The position numbers and the translations under genes are program-made. This document shows positions 49,957-57,419 of a stretch of DNA of 64,000 nt, one piece after another (the stretch's first letter is position 1; each line of letters starts with the position of its first letter). The notes under the pieces are model-generated. The model was not told where the DNA came from. It searched no databases and saw only the letters and a program-made list of their open reading frames with translations. Origin of the DNA: Actinomycetospora corticicola (lineage in GTDB: Bacteria > Actinomycetota > Actinomycetes > Mycobacteriales > Pseudonocardiaceae); assembly GCF_013409505.1 (NCBI RefSeq), contig NZ_JACCBN010000001.1, forward strand, positions 2,604,001 to 2,668,000. Reading direction: 5' to 3'.

Positions 49957-51170
49957 GCGCGGACCTCCTGGGGCAGCCGGTGGGCGAGCAGACGGGCGGC
50001 GAGGGCGGACCCGAGACCGAAGGCGGCGCAGACGAGGCACGGCAGCCACGCCGTCGGCGAGCCGGACGCGTCGACGGCCCACCCGATGAGCGCGTTCGCG
50101 GCCGCCGCGGTGGTGCCGGAGGCCAGGTAGAAGACCCCGAAGCAGGTGCCGGACAGCCCGGGCCGGGTGAACGAGCCGATCAGCGCGTTGACGAACGGCT
50201 GGGCGATCATCAGACCGACCGAGAACACCGCGGCGGCCAGCAGCACGGGGACGAGCCCGACGAGGCCGGGGGCGACGAGTGGTGCGAGCAGGGCCGGCAG
50301 CAGGAACGCGAGGCCCATGACGGCGAGCCCGGCCGCGATGGTCGCCGCCCGCGGGGCCGCGTCGAGCCGGCGGGTGAGCCGGACCTGCAGGCCGAGGTTG
50401 AGCAGCGTGACCACCGCGAAGATCACCGCGACCGGGCTCGCCGAGCCGGTGAGGTGCGCGGCCTGAAGGGGCAGCAGCAGGTAGAGCTGGTTCTGCAGCG
50501 CGAACATGCCGACCATCGCGAGCGTGAAGGCGAGGAACGGCCGGCAGCCGAGGACCTCGCGCCAGTCGCCGCCGACCGTCGTCCCGCTCGGCTCGATGCG
50601 GCGCACCGGCAGCACCGCGAGCTGCCAGAGCGTCAGCAGCGCGAACAGGACCGCGGCGACGATCGCGGAGAGCCGGAACCCGACCAGCAGCAGGACACCG
50701 CCCAGCAGCGGCCCGAGCAGGGCGCCGGTGTTCGCGAAGACGTTGAACAGGGCGAACGCCTCGGCCGTGCGCTCCCCTGCCTCCTGCGACAGGTAGGCCC
50801 GCACCGCCGGGTTGAACAGCGCGCCCGCGAGCCCGGAGAGGATCGCGGCGGCGAACAGGATCGGTACCGACTCGCCGAGCGCGAACAGCCCGAACCCGAC
50901 CGTCCGCAGCGCGCAGCCGGCGATGATCACGCCGCGGGCGCCGAGCCGGTCGGCGGCCGACCCGCCCACGAGGAACAGCCCCTGCTGGGACAGGTTCCGC
51001 ACCCCGAGGACCACGCCGACCAGCGCCGCGGACAGGCCGAGCTCGCCGCCCAGGTAGCCGGAGAGGTAGGGCACGAGCAGGTAGAAGCCGGTGTTCACCC
51101 CGAGCTGGTTGAGCAGCAGGACCTGCACGGCGCGCGGCAAGCTGCGCACCGAGCGGAGGGTGGCGATCAC
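49953..51170 (-). CDS. MFS exporter (EntS/MdtH-like)
   Basis: A 405-residue membrane protein with about twelve segments. The N-terminal part VLLLNQLGVNTGFYLLVPYL and the motif-A-like loop GGSAADRLGARGV fit the MdtH/EntS-like DHA1 exporters. EntS-type proteins export siderophores, and CntE exports staphylopine in staphylococci. GTG start at 51170 overlaps the enolase-family stop (GTGA). Placed between the biosynthetic genes and the importer genes, it is the likely exporter of the product. Confidence 0.88.
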   Translation of the reverse strand: MIATLRSVRSLPRAVQVLLLNQLGVNTGFYLLVPYLSGYLGGELGLSAALVGVVLGVRNLSQQGLFLVGGSAADRLGARGVIIAGCALRTVGFGLFALGESVPILFAAAILSGLAGALFNPAVRAYLSQEAGERTAEAFALFNVFANTGALLGPLLGGVLLLVGFRLSAIVAAVLFALLTLWQLAVLPVRRIEPSGTTVGGDWREVLGCRPFLAFTLAMVGMFALQNQLYLLLPLQAAHLTGSASPVAVIFAVVTLLNLGLQVRLTRRLDAAPRAATIAAGLAVMGLAFLLPALLAPLVAPGLVGLVPVLLAAAVFSVGLMIAQPFVNALIGSFTRPGLSGTCFGVFYLASGTTAAAANALIGWAVDASGSPTAWLPCLVCAAFGLGSALAARLLAHRLPQEVRA

Positions 51171-52258
51171 CGGCTGCCCCCCGATGTCAGCCGTGGCCCA
51201 CCACTGACGTCCGGCGTCCACCGTGTGCCACCGCTGACACCGGCCGGCCGCACCCCCAGCCCCACCGGCTCGGCCGGCGCGAGCCGACCGTCCCGGCCGC
51301 CGAGCCCGGTCCACGGGTCGTCGGCGAGCAGCAGGTGACCGTCGAGGTCGACCCAGCGGGCGAGCCCGGCGAGGGCGGCCGCCGGGGCGATCCCGAGCGA
51401 GCTCGCGGCGAGGCACCCGAGCATCACGTCGCGGCCCTCGGCGTGGGCCCGCGCGATCATCGCGCGCGCGGCCCGGGCGCCGCCGCACTCGGCGAGCTTC
51501 ACGTTGACCGCGACCCCGGGCGGGAGTGCGTCGACGTCCGCGACCGTCGCGGCGTCCTCGTCGGCGATCACGGGCATCGGGACGCGGTCGGCGACCCACC
51601 CCAGGTCGTCGGGCCGTCCGGGCGGGGTCGGCTGCTCGACGGCCTCCACGAGGAGTCCGGCGAGGCCCTCCAGGAGGTCGACGGCGAGCACGCGGTCCCA
51701 CCCGCCGTTCGGATCGACGAGCAGCCGGGCCCCCGGCGCGGCGGCGCGCACGGCGGCGACCCGGGCGAGGTCGTCGCCGGGGTCCGGGGAGCCCGCCTTG
51801 ACCTTGAGCAGACCGAAGCCCTGCCCGACGAGCAGATCGGTGCGGGCCAGCGCCGTCTCGGCGTCGACGAGGCCGATCGTCGCCGCGGTCGTCACCCCGG
51901 CCCACGTGGGGGCGTCCAGGAGCGCGCGCGCCGGGAGTCCGTCCCGACGACCGGTGTGGTCCAGCGCGGCGGCGTCGAGCGCGTCGACGACGCCGGTCGG
52001 GACCCCCTCGGCGAGCAGGCCCGGCAGGCCTACGACCAGCTCCTCGACCGAGCCGAAGCGACCGTGCACCGCGTCCAGCGCCGTCGTGATCCGCTCCGCG
52101 TCGAGGGCGCGCCGCACGCTGGTGACGACCTCGCCGGAGCCGCACGACCCGTCCTCGTGCAGGGTGACGACGACCGCCTCCCGCGCGGTGGTGACCGACC
52201 GCGAGATGCGGAACGGCTCGGCGAGGCGCAGCACCACGGTCTCGTGCGTGAGCCTCAT
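51167..52258 (-). CDS. Enolase-superfamily enzyme, dipeptide-epimerase-like
   Basis: A 363-residue member of the muconate-lactonizing subgroup. The catalytic set is complete: KVK (Lys152/Lys154), Asp182 and Asn184 (VDPNGGWD), Glu208 (VEQP), Asp233 (IADED) and Lys254 (VNVKLAECGG). The DPNGGW and KLxxCGG segments are closest to L-Ala-D/L-Glu-type dipeptide epimerases. The last 30 residues lie on a dispersed repeat (VSGGTRWTPDVSGG), which seems to have been added at the C-terminus. Start and stop both overlap neighbours by four bases (ATGA, GTGA). Confidence 0.88.
   Translation of the reverse strand: MRLTHETVVLRLAEPFRISRSVTTAREAVVVTLHEDGSCGSGEVVTSVRRALDAERITTALDAVHGRFGSVEELVVGLPGLLAEGVPTGVVDALDAAALDHTGRRDGLPARALLDAPTWAGVTTAATIGLVDAETALARTDLLVGQGFGLLKVKAGSPDPGDDLARVAAVRAAAPGARLLVDPNGGWDRVLAVDLLEGLAGLLVEAVEQPTPPGRPDDLGWVADRVPMPVIADEDAATVADVDALPPGVAVNVKLAECGGARAARAMIARAHAEGRDVMLGCLAASSLGIAPAAALAGLARWVDLDGHLLLADDPWTGLGGRDGRLAPAEPVGLGVRPAGVSGGTRWTPDVSGGPRLTSGGSR
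51184..51243 (-). repeat. 59-base dispersed repeat, copy Y (in the enolase-family C-terminus)
   Basis: The same orientation and reading frame as copy X at 45032-45090: it encodes VSGGTRWTPDVSGGPRLT, where copy X encodes VSGGTRCAPKVSGGPPLT. Both hosts remain open. Confidence 0.8.
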
Positions 52259-53304
52259 GCCGTGGCCTCGAGCTGGCGGGCCGCCGCGGGGACGACGACG
52301 TGGCGGCAGCGCGCCCAGCCGCCGACGACCTCCACGGCCTCGGGGTGCGGGATCTCGACCGGCAGCCGCGTCGGTGGGCCGGGCAGGTGCTCGGCGCACC
52401 AGGTGTCGTCGAAGATCGTGTGCAGATACCGGTGCGGGCCGTCGGGGAAGACGGTCGCGACGACGGCGCCCGGCTCGCGACGCGCGACCCAGTCGGCGAC
52501 GCGGGCGACCGCGCCGGTGCTCCATCCGCCGGTGACGAACGTGGTGCCGGCGAGCCGACGGCACGAGTCGACCGCCTCGGCGGGGCCGACCCAGTGGACC
52601 TCGTCGAACAGGTCGTGGTCCACGTTGCGCGGGTGGATGCTGCTGCCGAGTCCGCGCATCAGGCGCGGCCGGGCGGGCTGGCCGAAGATCGTGGAGCCGA
52701 CCGTGTCGACCCCGAGCACCCGCAGGTCCGGGTGCCGCTCGCGCAGCCGTCGACCGATCCCGGCGCTGTGCCCGCCCGTGCCGACGCTGCACACGAGCAC
52801 GTCGGGCGGGTCGGGGAGCTGACGGTCGAGCTCGTCGGCGAGGGCGACGTAGCCGGCAGGGTTGTCGGGGTTGTCGTACTGGTCGGGCCACCAGGCGTCC
52901 GGGAGCGTCGCGACGACCTGGTGGACGCGGTCGAGCCGCGCCCGCTGCCACCCGCCGTCGGGATGGGGCCGGGCGACCACCTCGAGCCGGGTGCCGTGCG
53001 CGGTGAGCAGCGCCCGCATCGACGGTTCGATGTCGGCGTCCACCACGAGGACGACGTCGTGGCCGAGCGCGCGGGCGGCGTAGAGCAGGCCGATCCCGAG
53101 CGTGCCGCTGGTCGACTCGACGATCGTGCCGCCGGGCCGCAGGTCTCCGCGGGCCCGGGCGCCGCGCACCATCGACAGCGCCGCGCGGACCTTCATCCCG
53201 CCGGCGCCGTGGCTCTCCAGCTTGGCCCAGTAGCCGCGGGTGCCGGTGCCGATCCGCAATACCGGGGTGGGGGTGAGCAGGTCGAGCAGGGCGGGTGCGC
53301 TCAC
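52255..53304 (-). CDS. Cysteine-synthase-family PLP enzyme
   Basis: A 349-residue fold-type II PLP enzyme. The PLP lysine is Lys38 (GGMKVRAAL), the substrate loop reads STSGTLGIG where CysK has TSGNTG, and the phosphate-binding loop is GTGGHSAGIG. Members of this family make beta-substituted alanines, for example in siderophore pathways (SbnA) from O-phosphoserine. The actual nucleophile is unknown. The C-terminal 90 residues are longer than CysK. GTG start at 53304 overlaps the DUF4213 stop. Confidence 0.88.
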   Translation of the reverse strand: MSAPALLDLLTPTPVLRIGTGTRGYWAKLESHGAGGMKVRAALSMVRGARARGDLRPGGTIVESTSGTLGIGLLYAARALGHDVVLVVDADIEPSMRALLTAHGTRLEVVARPHPDGGWQRARLDRVHQVVATLPDAWWPDQYDNPDNPAGYVALADELDRQLPDPPDVLVCSVGTGGHSAGIGRRLRERHPDLRVLGVDTVGSTIFGQPARPRLMRGLGSSIHPRNVDHDLFDEVHWVGPAEAVDSCRRLAGTTFVTGGWSTGAVARVADWVARREPGAVVATVFPDGPHRYLHTIFDDTWCAEHLPGPPTRLPVEIPHPEAVEVVGGWARCRHVVVPAAARQLEATA

Positions 53305-54101
53305 GCCGACCACCCCCGGTAGGCGTGCAGCCGGGTCGGGCCGCCGTCGAGCCAGAAGAACGGGTACGGCTCGGCGGACAGCGCGGTGACCGACCCGTCC
53401 GCGACGAGCGCCCGGAACACGGCCGCGCCGGTCTGGGCGAACACCACGAGCGGGCGTCCGCCGGCCGTCGCCGCCAGGTCGTCGAACCCGCCGTCGGGAA
53501 GGGTCATGCCGGTGACGAGCGCGGCGTCCCAGTCGTCGCCGTGGTCCGTGCGGATCGGCTCGCCCCACTCGGTGGTGCCGCCGAGGCGGTCGCACGGGAC
53601 CGGCTCGCACCCGCGCTCGCGCAGGGCCACGAGCAGGGAGTTCACCACCCCGACGACGAGCACGCGGCCCCACCGCAGCGGCACCAGGTCGGCCACGGCC
53701 GCGGCCCGGGCGGTCGACTTCGCGACGGAGCTCCCCGACGGCAGGTCGACGGCGCTGCTGCCGTCGTGGTCGCCGAGGGCCCGGTGGTCGGCGAGGTGGG
53801 CGTCGAGGACGGCGGTGCGGACGGCCGGGTCGGGGTCGTGCAGGAGGTCGGCGACGGTGCCGCCGACGACCCGGTCGAGCACCGCGTCCCCGGACTCCCC
53901 CGCGAGGGCGCCGGGGTCGACCGCGCACGAGCCGACGGCCGCGCCGACCCGCACCGAGAGCACCTCGTTGCGGTAGCCGCGGCGGCGGCCGTCGTGGCGC
54001 ACGCCCTGGCGGGTGACGAAGGCGGTCGAGACGCGGGCGTCGCCGGAGTCGGGGGCGGCGGCGGTGACGCGCTCGAGGGCGGTCGTCGCGGGGGCGCTCA
54101 C
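53301..54101 (-). CDS. DUF4213/DUF364 protein (putative metal-chelation fold)
   Basis: 266 residues. The N-terminal part resembles an enolase-N-like domain (about 1-90) and the C-terminal part a Rossmann-like domain (RVLVVGVVNSLLVALRERG near 145, then WDAALVTGMTLPDGGFDDL). A structure of the DUF364 family (Dhaf4260) was interpreted as a possible heavy-metal chelation or pteridine-like active site; no activity is established. GTG start at 54101 overlaps the ATP-grasp stop. Family assignment is from the overall pattern. Confidence 0.75.
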   Translation of the reverse strand: MSAPATTALERVTAAAPDSGDARVSTAFVTRQGVRHDGRRRGYRNEVLSVRVGAAVGSCAVDPGALAGESGDAVLDRVVGGTVADLLHDPDPAVRTAVLDAHLADHRALGDHDGSSAVDLPSGSSVAKSTARAAAVADLVPLRWGRVLVVGVVNSLLVALRERGCEPVPCDRLGGTTEWGEPIRTDHGDDWDAALVTGMTLPDGGFDDLAATAGGRPLVVFAQTGAAVFRALVADGSVTALSAEPYPFFWLDGGPTRLHAYRGWSA

Positions 54102-55354
54102 ACCGACACCGGGGCCGCGTACTCGAGGACGACCTCGTCGAGCAGCCGGACCGCGTCGGCCCCGGCGTCGGGGTCGGAGGAGACGGTCATGACGTGGCCG
54201 AGGTAGTGGTTGTTGCTCCGGCCGTCGCCGGTCCGCCGACCCGCCGTCGGGAGCTCCGCCTCGACGACGCCGTCGCGGGCGTCGAGGCCGTCGGTGCCGT
54301 GCACCGCGACCAGCTCGCCCTCCCGCTCGGGCACCAGGAACCGCACGGCGGCGCTGGCCGTGCCGGTCGTGACCGGGGCGAGGTCGGGGGTGATCCCGAG
54401 CGCGACCTCGGCGTGGGCCCGGGCGAGGTCGACCCCGGTCACGCGGCGGACCAGCTCGGTGATGCGGTTGCCGGCCGGGCGGGGGTTGACCTCGACGAGC
54501 TTCGGACCGTCGGCGGTCAGCTTGATCTCGGTGTGCGCCACGGTGTGGTCGAGGCCGAGCCCGTCGACGGCGGCCCGTGCCAGGTCCGCGGCCTCCGCCG
54601 CCGTCGCCGGGTCGAGCGCAGCCGGGAACTGGTGGCCGACCTCCACGAACCACGGGGCGCCGGTCAGGGCTTTGTCGGTGACCCCGACGACGGTGGTGGT
54701 CCCGCCGGCGGTCACGGTCTCGACGCTCACCTCGGGCCCGACGAGCAGTTCCTCGCACAGCAGCTGCGGGGCCCGCTGCTGCCCACGGGCGTTCACCGGG
54801 AAGGCCGCGGCGGCGTCGAACGCGGCGACCAGGGCGGCCTCGTCGTCGACGCGCCGGACGAACATGCCGGCGCACAGGTCGACGGGCTTGACCACGAGCG
54901 GGAACCCGACGCTGCGCGCGGCGCCGAGGAGTTCCGCCCGGTTCCGGGCGATCGCGAAGCGCGGGCCGGGCAGGTGCGCGAGCGTCCGCCGGGTCTCGTC
55001 CTTGCGACACGCGGCGCGCATCGCGGCCGGCGGGGCGCCGGGCAGGCCGAGGCGTTCCGCGACGAGGGCGACGGTCTCCAGGTAGTAGTCGCACGACGAG
55101 AGCACGCCCTCGAACCCCAGCTGCGGCTGCAGGGCCGCGAGCTCCTCGACGAGCCGGGCCGGGTCGTTGGTGTCGAGGGTCAGGACGTGGTCCGCGGTGA
55201 GCAGCGGGTGGGTCGACCCGGCCGGAGCGCTGCGCAGGTAGTGGTGCAGGTCCCGGGTGACGAACGTGAAGCGGTGGCCCGCCTCCCGGATCGCCCGGGG
55301 CAGCAACCGGCTCATCGCCCCGACCCAACTCTCGATCACGATCAGGTGACCCAC
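54098..55354 (-). CDS. ATP-grasp ligase
   Basis: A 418-residue ATP-grasp enzyme, first gene of the operon. The ATP-binding lysine is in FPLVVKPVDLCAGMFVRRV (about 150-168), the hinge region is LLCEELLVGPEVSVETV, and the metal-binding Glu/Asn lie in KLVEVNPRPAGNRITELV (about 308-325). This type joins amino acids or peptides through acyl phosphates. GTG at 55354 with GGGGAG six bases upstream. Control is likely through the Fur-family box at 55400. Confidence 0.9.
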   Translation of the reverse strand: MGHLIVIESWVGAMSRLLPRAIREAGHRFTFVTRDLHHYLRSAPAGSTHPLLTADHVLTLDTNDPARLVEELAALQPQLGFEGVLSSCDYYLETVALVAERLGLPGAPPAAMRAACRKDETRRTLAHLPGPRFAIARNRAELLGAARSVGFPLVVKPVDLCAGMFVRRVDDEAALVAAFDAAAAFPVNARGQQRAPQLLCEELLVGPEVSVETVTAGGTTTVVGVTDKALTGAPWFVEVGHQFPAALDPATAAEAADLARAAVDGLGLDHTVAHTEIKLTADGPKLVEVNPRPAGNRITELVRRVTGVDLARAHAEVALGITPDLAPVTTGTASAAVRFLVPEREGELVAVHGTDGLDARDGVVEAELPTAGRRTGDGRSNNHYLGHVMTVSSDPDAGADAVRLLDEVVLEYAAPVSV

Positions 55355-55399
55355 GTGTAGCTCCCCGTTCCTATGTCACTGTCCGCTATGGTCAGAGAA

Positions 55400-55414
55400 C
55401 GGTAATCATTTCCA
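55400..55414. promoter_or_regulatory. Fur-family (Zur-like) operator
   Basis: CGGTAATCATTTCCA. Its inner 13 bases GGTAATCATTTCC are a palindrome with one mismatch per arm. Against the Fur-family 7-1-7 consensus TGATAATNATTATCA it matches 10 of 14 fixed positions, including TAAT-N-ATT. It lies 46 bases before the ATP-grasp start and 36 before the divergent hydrolase start, in an A/T-rich patch that is unusual here. In actinobacteria iron is normally handled by IdeR/DtxR, so a Fur-family box points to Zur (zinc) or another Fur homologue. Confidence 0.6.
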
Positions 55415-55449
55415 ATAGATCGGCAAGGGGTCGGGGGTCTCGCTCACAG

Positions 55450-56844
55450 ATGCAGGTCGGACGATGGATCGCGTTGGTGGTGGGCGGGCTGCTGGTCGCC
55501 GGGTGCTCGGTCGGGACGACACCGTCGTCACCGTCCGTCGCGTGGGGTCCCTGTCCGCCCGACGTCGTGGAGGCCGGGCCGCGGGGCGACCAGGTGCGCT
55601 GCGGGGTGCTGCGCGTCCCGCGCGACCACGCCCGCCCCGACACCGGGACGCTGGACGTGGCGGTGTCGGTCCTGCCCGCGACCGGCGTGCGCCGCGGGGC
55701 GCTCGTGGTGAACCCGGGCGGGCCGGGTTCTCCGGGGTCGGACTACGGCGTGGAGAAGGCCGCGAAGATGCCGGACGAGGTCACCGCCGCCTACGACGTC
55801 GTCGGGTTCGACCCGCGGGGCACCGGGCGCAGCGGCGCGGTCGACTGCGACGCCGCCGGGGGTCTGTTCTACCATCCCGCGCCGGATCCCGTCGTGCTCG
55901 GGCCGTCGGGGGTGGTGGCGCGGGGGTCGGCGCTGGCGGCCTCCTGTGCGTCGGCGCTGGGTCCGGCGCGCTCCGACCTCGGGACCGCCGCCACCGCGCG
56001 CGATCTCGACCTGCTGCGCGCGGCGCTCGGCGAGGAGCGGCTCTCCTTCCTCGGCGTCTCCTACGGCACCTGGCTGGGCGCGTCGTACGCGACGCTCTTC
56101 CCGGATCGGGTCGGCCGGATGGTGCTGGACTCTGCGGTGGGACCGGAGGACTGGACCGCGTTCGGCCTCGAGCAGGCACGGGCGATGCTGGTGGCGCGGG
56201 ACGCGCTGTTCGGGGTCACGGCGGTCCGGTGGGGTGTCGGGGCACCCGCGGTGGCGGAGGTCTATGCGCAGGCCCGGGCCGCGTTGCCCGTCGGCACGCT
56301 GGGCCCGGCCGAGTTCGACGCCGTCGTCTACCGGACGCTGTCGCGCGTGGAGCGGTGGGCGCCGTTCGCGGATGCCCTGGCGGCTCTGGGACGCGGCGAT
56401 CCGGGTCCGCTCGAGGAACTGGGCGTTCCCGACGACGGGGCCGAGCGGTCCCGGCAGGCCGCGAACCGGGCGACGGTCTGCGCGGACTCGCCACGGCCGC
56501 CGTCGACGCGGCTCGAGGCCGACGTCGCCGACCTGCAGCGCGCGTGGCCGCCCCCGGTACTGACCGGCCTGGAGACCCTGCCGTGCCCGTGGTGGTCGCC
56601 GCCGCGCGAGCCGGTGCGGTTCGGGGCGTCGGCCACGGTGCTGTTCACGCAGGCCGGGCTCGACCCCACCACCCCGCTCGCCGGCGCCCGCCGCATGCAG
56701 GCCCGGTTCCCCGGCTCGCCGATGGTGCTCGACCCCGACGCCCGCTCGCACGGGCTGTTCGCCTCCCAGCGCAACGGGTGCGTCGACTCCGCCGTGGCCC
56801 GGTTCCTCGTCGACGGGTCGCTGCCGCCGGAGACCGTGTGCTGA
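55450..56844 (+). CDS. Secreted alpha/beta-hydrolase lipoprotein (tripeptidyl-aminopeptidase-like)
   Basis: 464 residues. Lipoprotein signal MQVGRWIALVVGGLLVAGC; then LVVNPGGPGSPGSDYG (oxyanion region), DVVGFDPRGTGRSG, the nucleophile GVSYGTWLG (Ser near 200), and a C-terminal TAP-type segment with TVLFTQAGLDPTTPLAGAR and a late His (SHGLFASQRNGCVDSAVARF). This matches the SlpD/TAP-like peptidases of actinobacteria. ATG at 55450. It diverges from the metallophore-like operon across 95 bases that hold the Fur-family box. Confidence 0.88.
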   Translation: MQVGRWIALVVGGLLVAGCSVGTTPSSPSVAWGPCPPDVVEAGPRGDQVRCGVLRVPRDHARPDTGTLDVAVSVLPATGVRRGALVVNPGGPGSPGSDYGVEKAAKMPDEVTAAYDVVGFDPRGTGRSGAVDCDAAGGLFYHPAPDPVVLGPSGVVARGSALAASCASALGPARSDLGTAATARDLDLLRAALGEERLSFLGVSYGTWLGASYATLFPDRVGRMVLDSAVGPEDWTAFGLEQARAMLVARDALFGVTAVRWGVGAPAVAEVYAQARAALPVGTLGPAEFDAVVYRTLSRVERWAPFADALAALGRGDPGPLEELGVPDDGAERSRQAANRATVCADSPRPPSTRLEADVADLQRAWPPPVLTGLETLPCPWWSPPREPVRFGASATVLFTQAGLDPTTPLAGARRMQARFPGSPMVLDPDARSHGLFASQRNGCVDSAVARFLVDGSLPPETVC

Positions 56845-56857
56845 GCCGAGCCGGATC

Positions 56858-57066
56858 GCGTTGCGCGACGCACACGGCCGGCGCTGGTCGCGCTCCCGGC
56901 ATCGCGGCGTTGCGCCACGCACACGGCCGGCGCTGGTCGCGCTCCCGGAATCAGGGCGTTGCGCCACGCACGACCCCGCGGACGCGGCCCGCACTCGCCG
57001 TGTGCGCGCCGCAACGCGCCCACGCACCTGGTGCGACGGTCCCTCGCCGTGTGCGTGACGCAACGC
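56858..57066. repeat. 49-base-period array with an inversion
   Basis: Three direct units start at 56858, 56907 and 56956 with GCGTTGCGCSACGCAC; the first two share about 42 of 49 bases (including GGCCGGCGCTGGTCGCGCTC). Two inverted units, ending GCAACGC, lie at 56997-57017 and 57046-57066, again 49 bases apart (GCCGTGTGCG...). Each unit is itself partly palindromic. It fills the gap between convergent genes. Not CRISPR: there are no spacers of constant length between identical repeats and no cas genes. Confidence 0.8.
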
Positions 57067-57077
57067 CGGGCGGCCGA

Positions 57078-57419
57078 TCACCGCGCCAGCGCCACCGTCA
57101 CCATCCGGCCCCGCTGCTTCTCGACGACGAGCTCTCCCGCTCCCCCGAGTTCGCGCGCGGCCAGGATCGCGGCCGCCTCGGCGACGGAGCCGGTCCCGGT
57201 GAGTCGACGGACCACCGCCGAGGGGTTCGGCACCACCACGGCGTCGAGCTCCGTGACCGTGTACGCGAGGAGCTTCCGCGCCCCCACGATCGCGGCGATC
57301 GCCGGCTCGTCGAGGCGCCGGTCCACCGTGGCGACCGCGTCGTACTCCAGGTCGTCGACCGCCTCGGCCAGGTAGGCCACCGGCGTCCCCGGCTCGACCC
57401 CGACGCCGAGCACGTTCAC
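57078..57419 (-). CDS. CbiG C-terminal domain protein (CobE-like)
   Basis: A 113-residue protein matching the CbiG_C/CobE domain: VLGVGVEPGTPVAYLAEAVD, KLLAYTVTELDAV and NPSAVVRRLTGTGSVAEAAA. In anaerobic corrin synthesis CbiG opens the lactone ring of precorrin-5 analogues; free C-terminal domains like CobE are of less certain role. The GTG at 57419 overlaps the cobB stop (GTGA); same operon. Confidence 0.87.
   Translation of the reverse strand: MNVLGVGVEPGTPVAYLAEAVDDLEYDAVATVDRRLDEPAIAAIVGARKLLAYTVTELDAVVVPNPSAVVRRLTGTGSVAEAAAILAARELGGAGELVVEKQRGRMVTVALAR

Noticed and set aside
52255..53304. SbnA/SbnB-type diaminopropionate pathway
   Set aside because: The PLP enzyme resembles SbnA in family only; there is no SbnB-like (ornithine-cyclodeaminase family) gene anywhere in the operon.
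56858..57066. CRISPR array
   Set aside because: The units are near-identical over their full 49-base period, there are no unique spacers, part of the array is inverted, and no cas gene is in the window.
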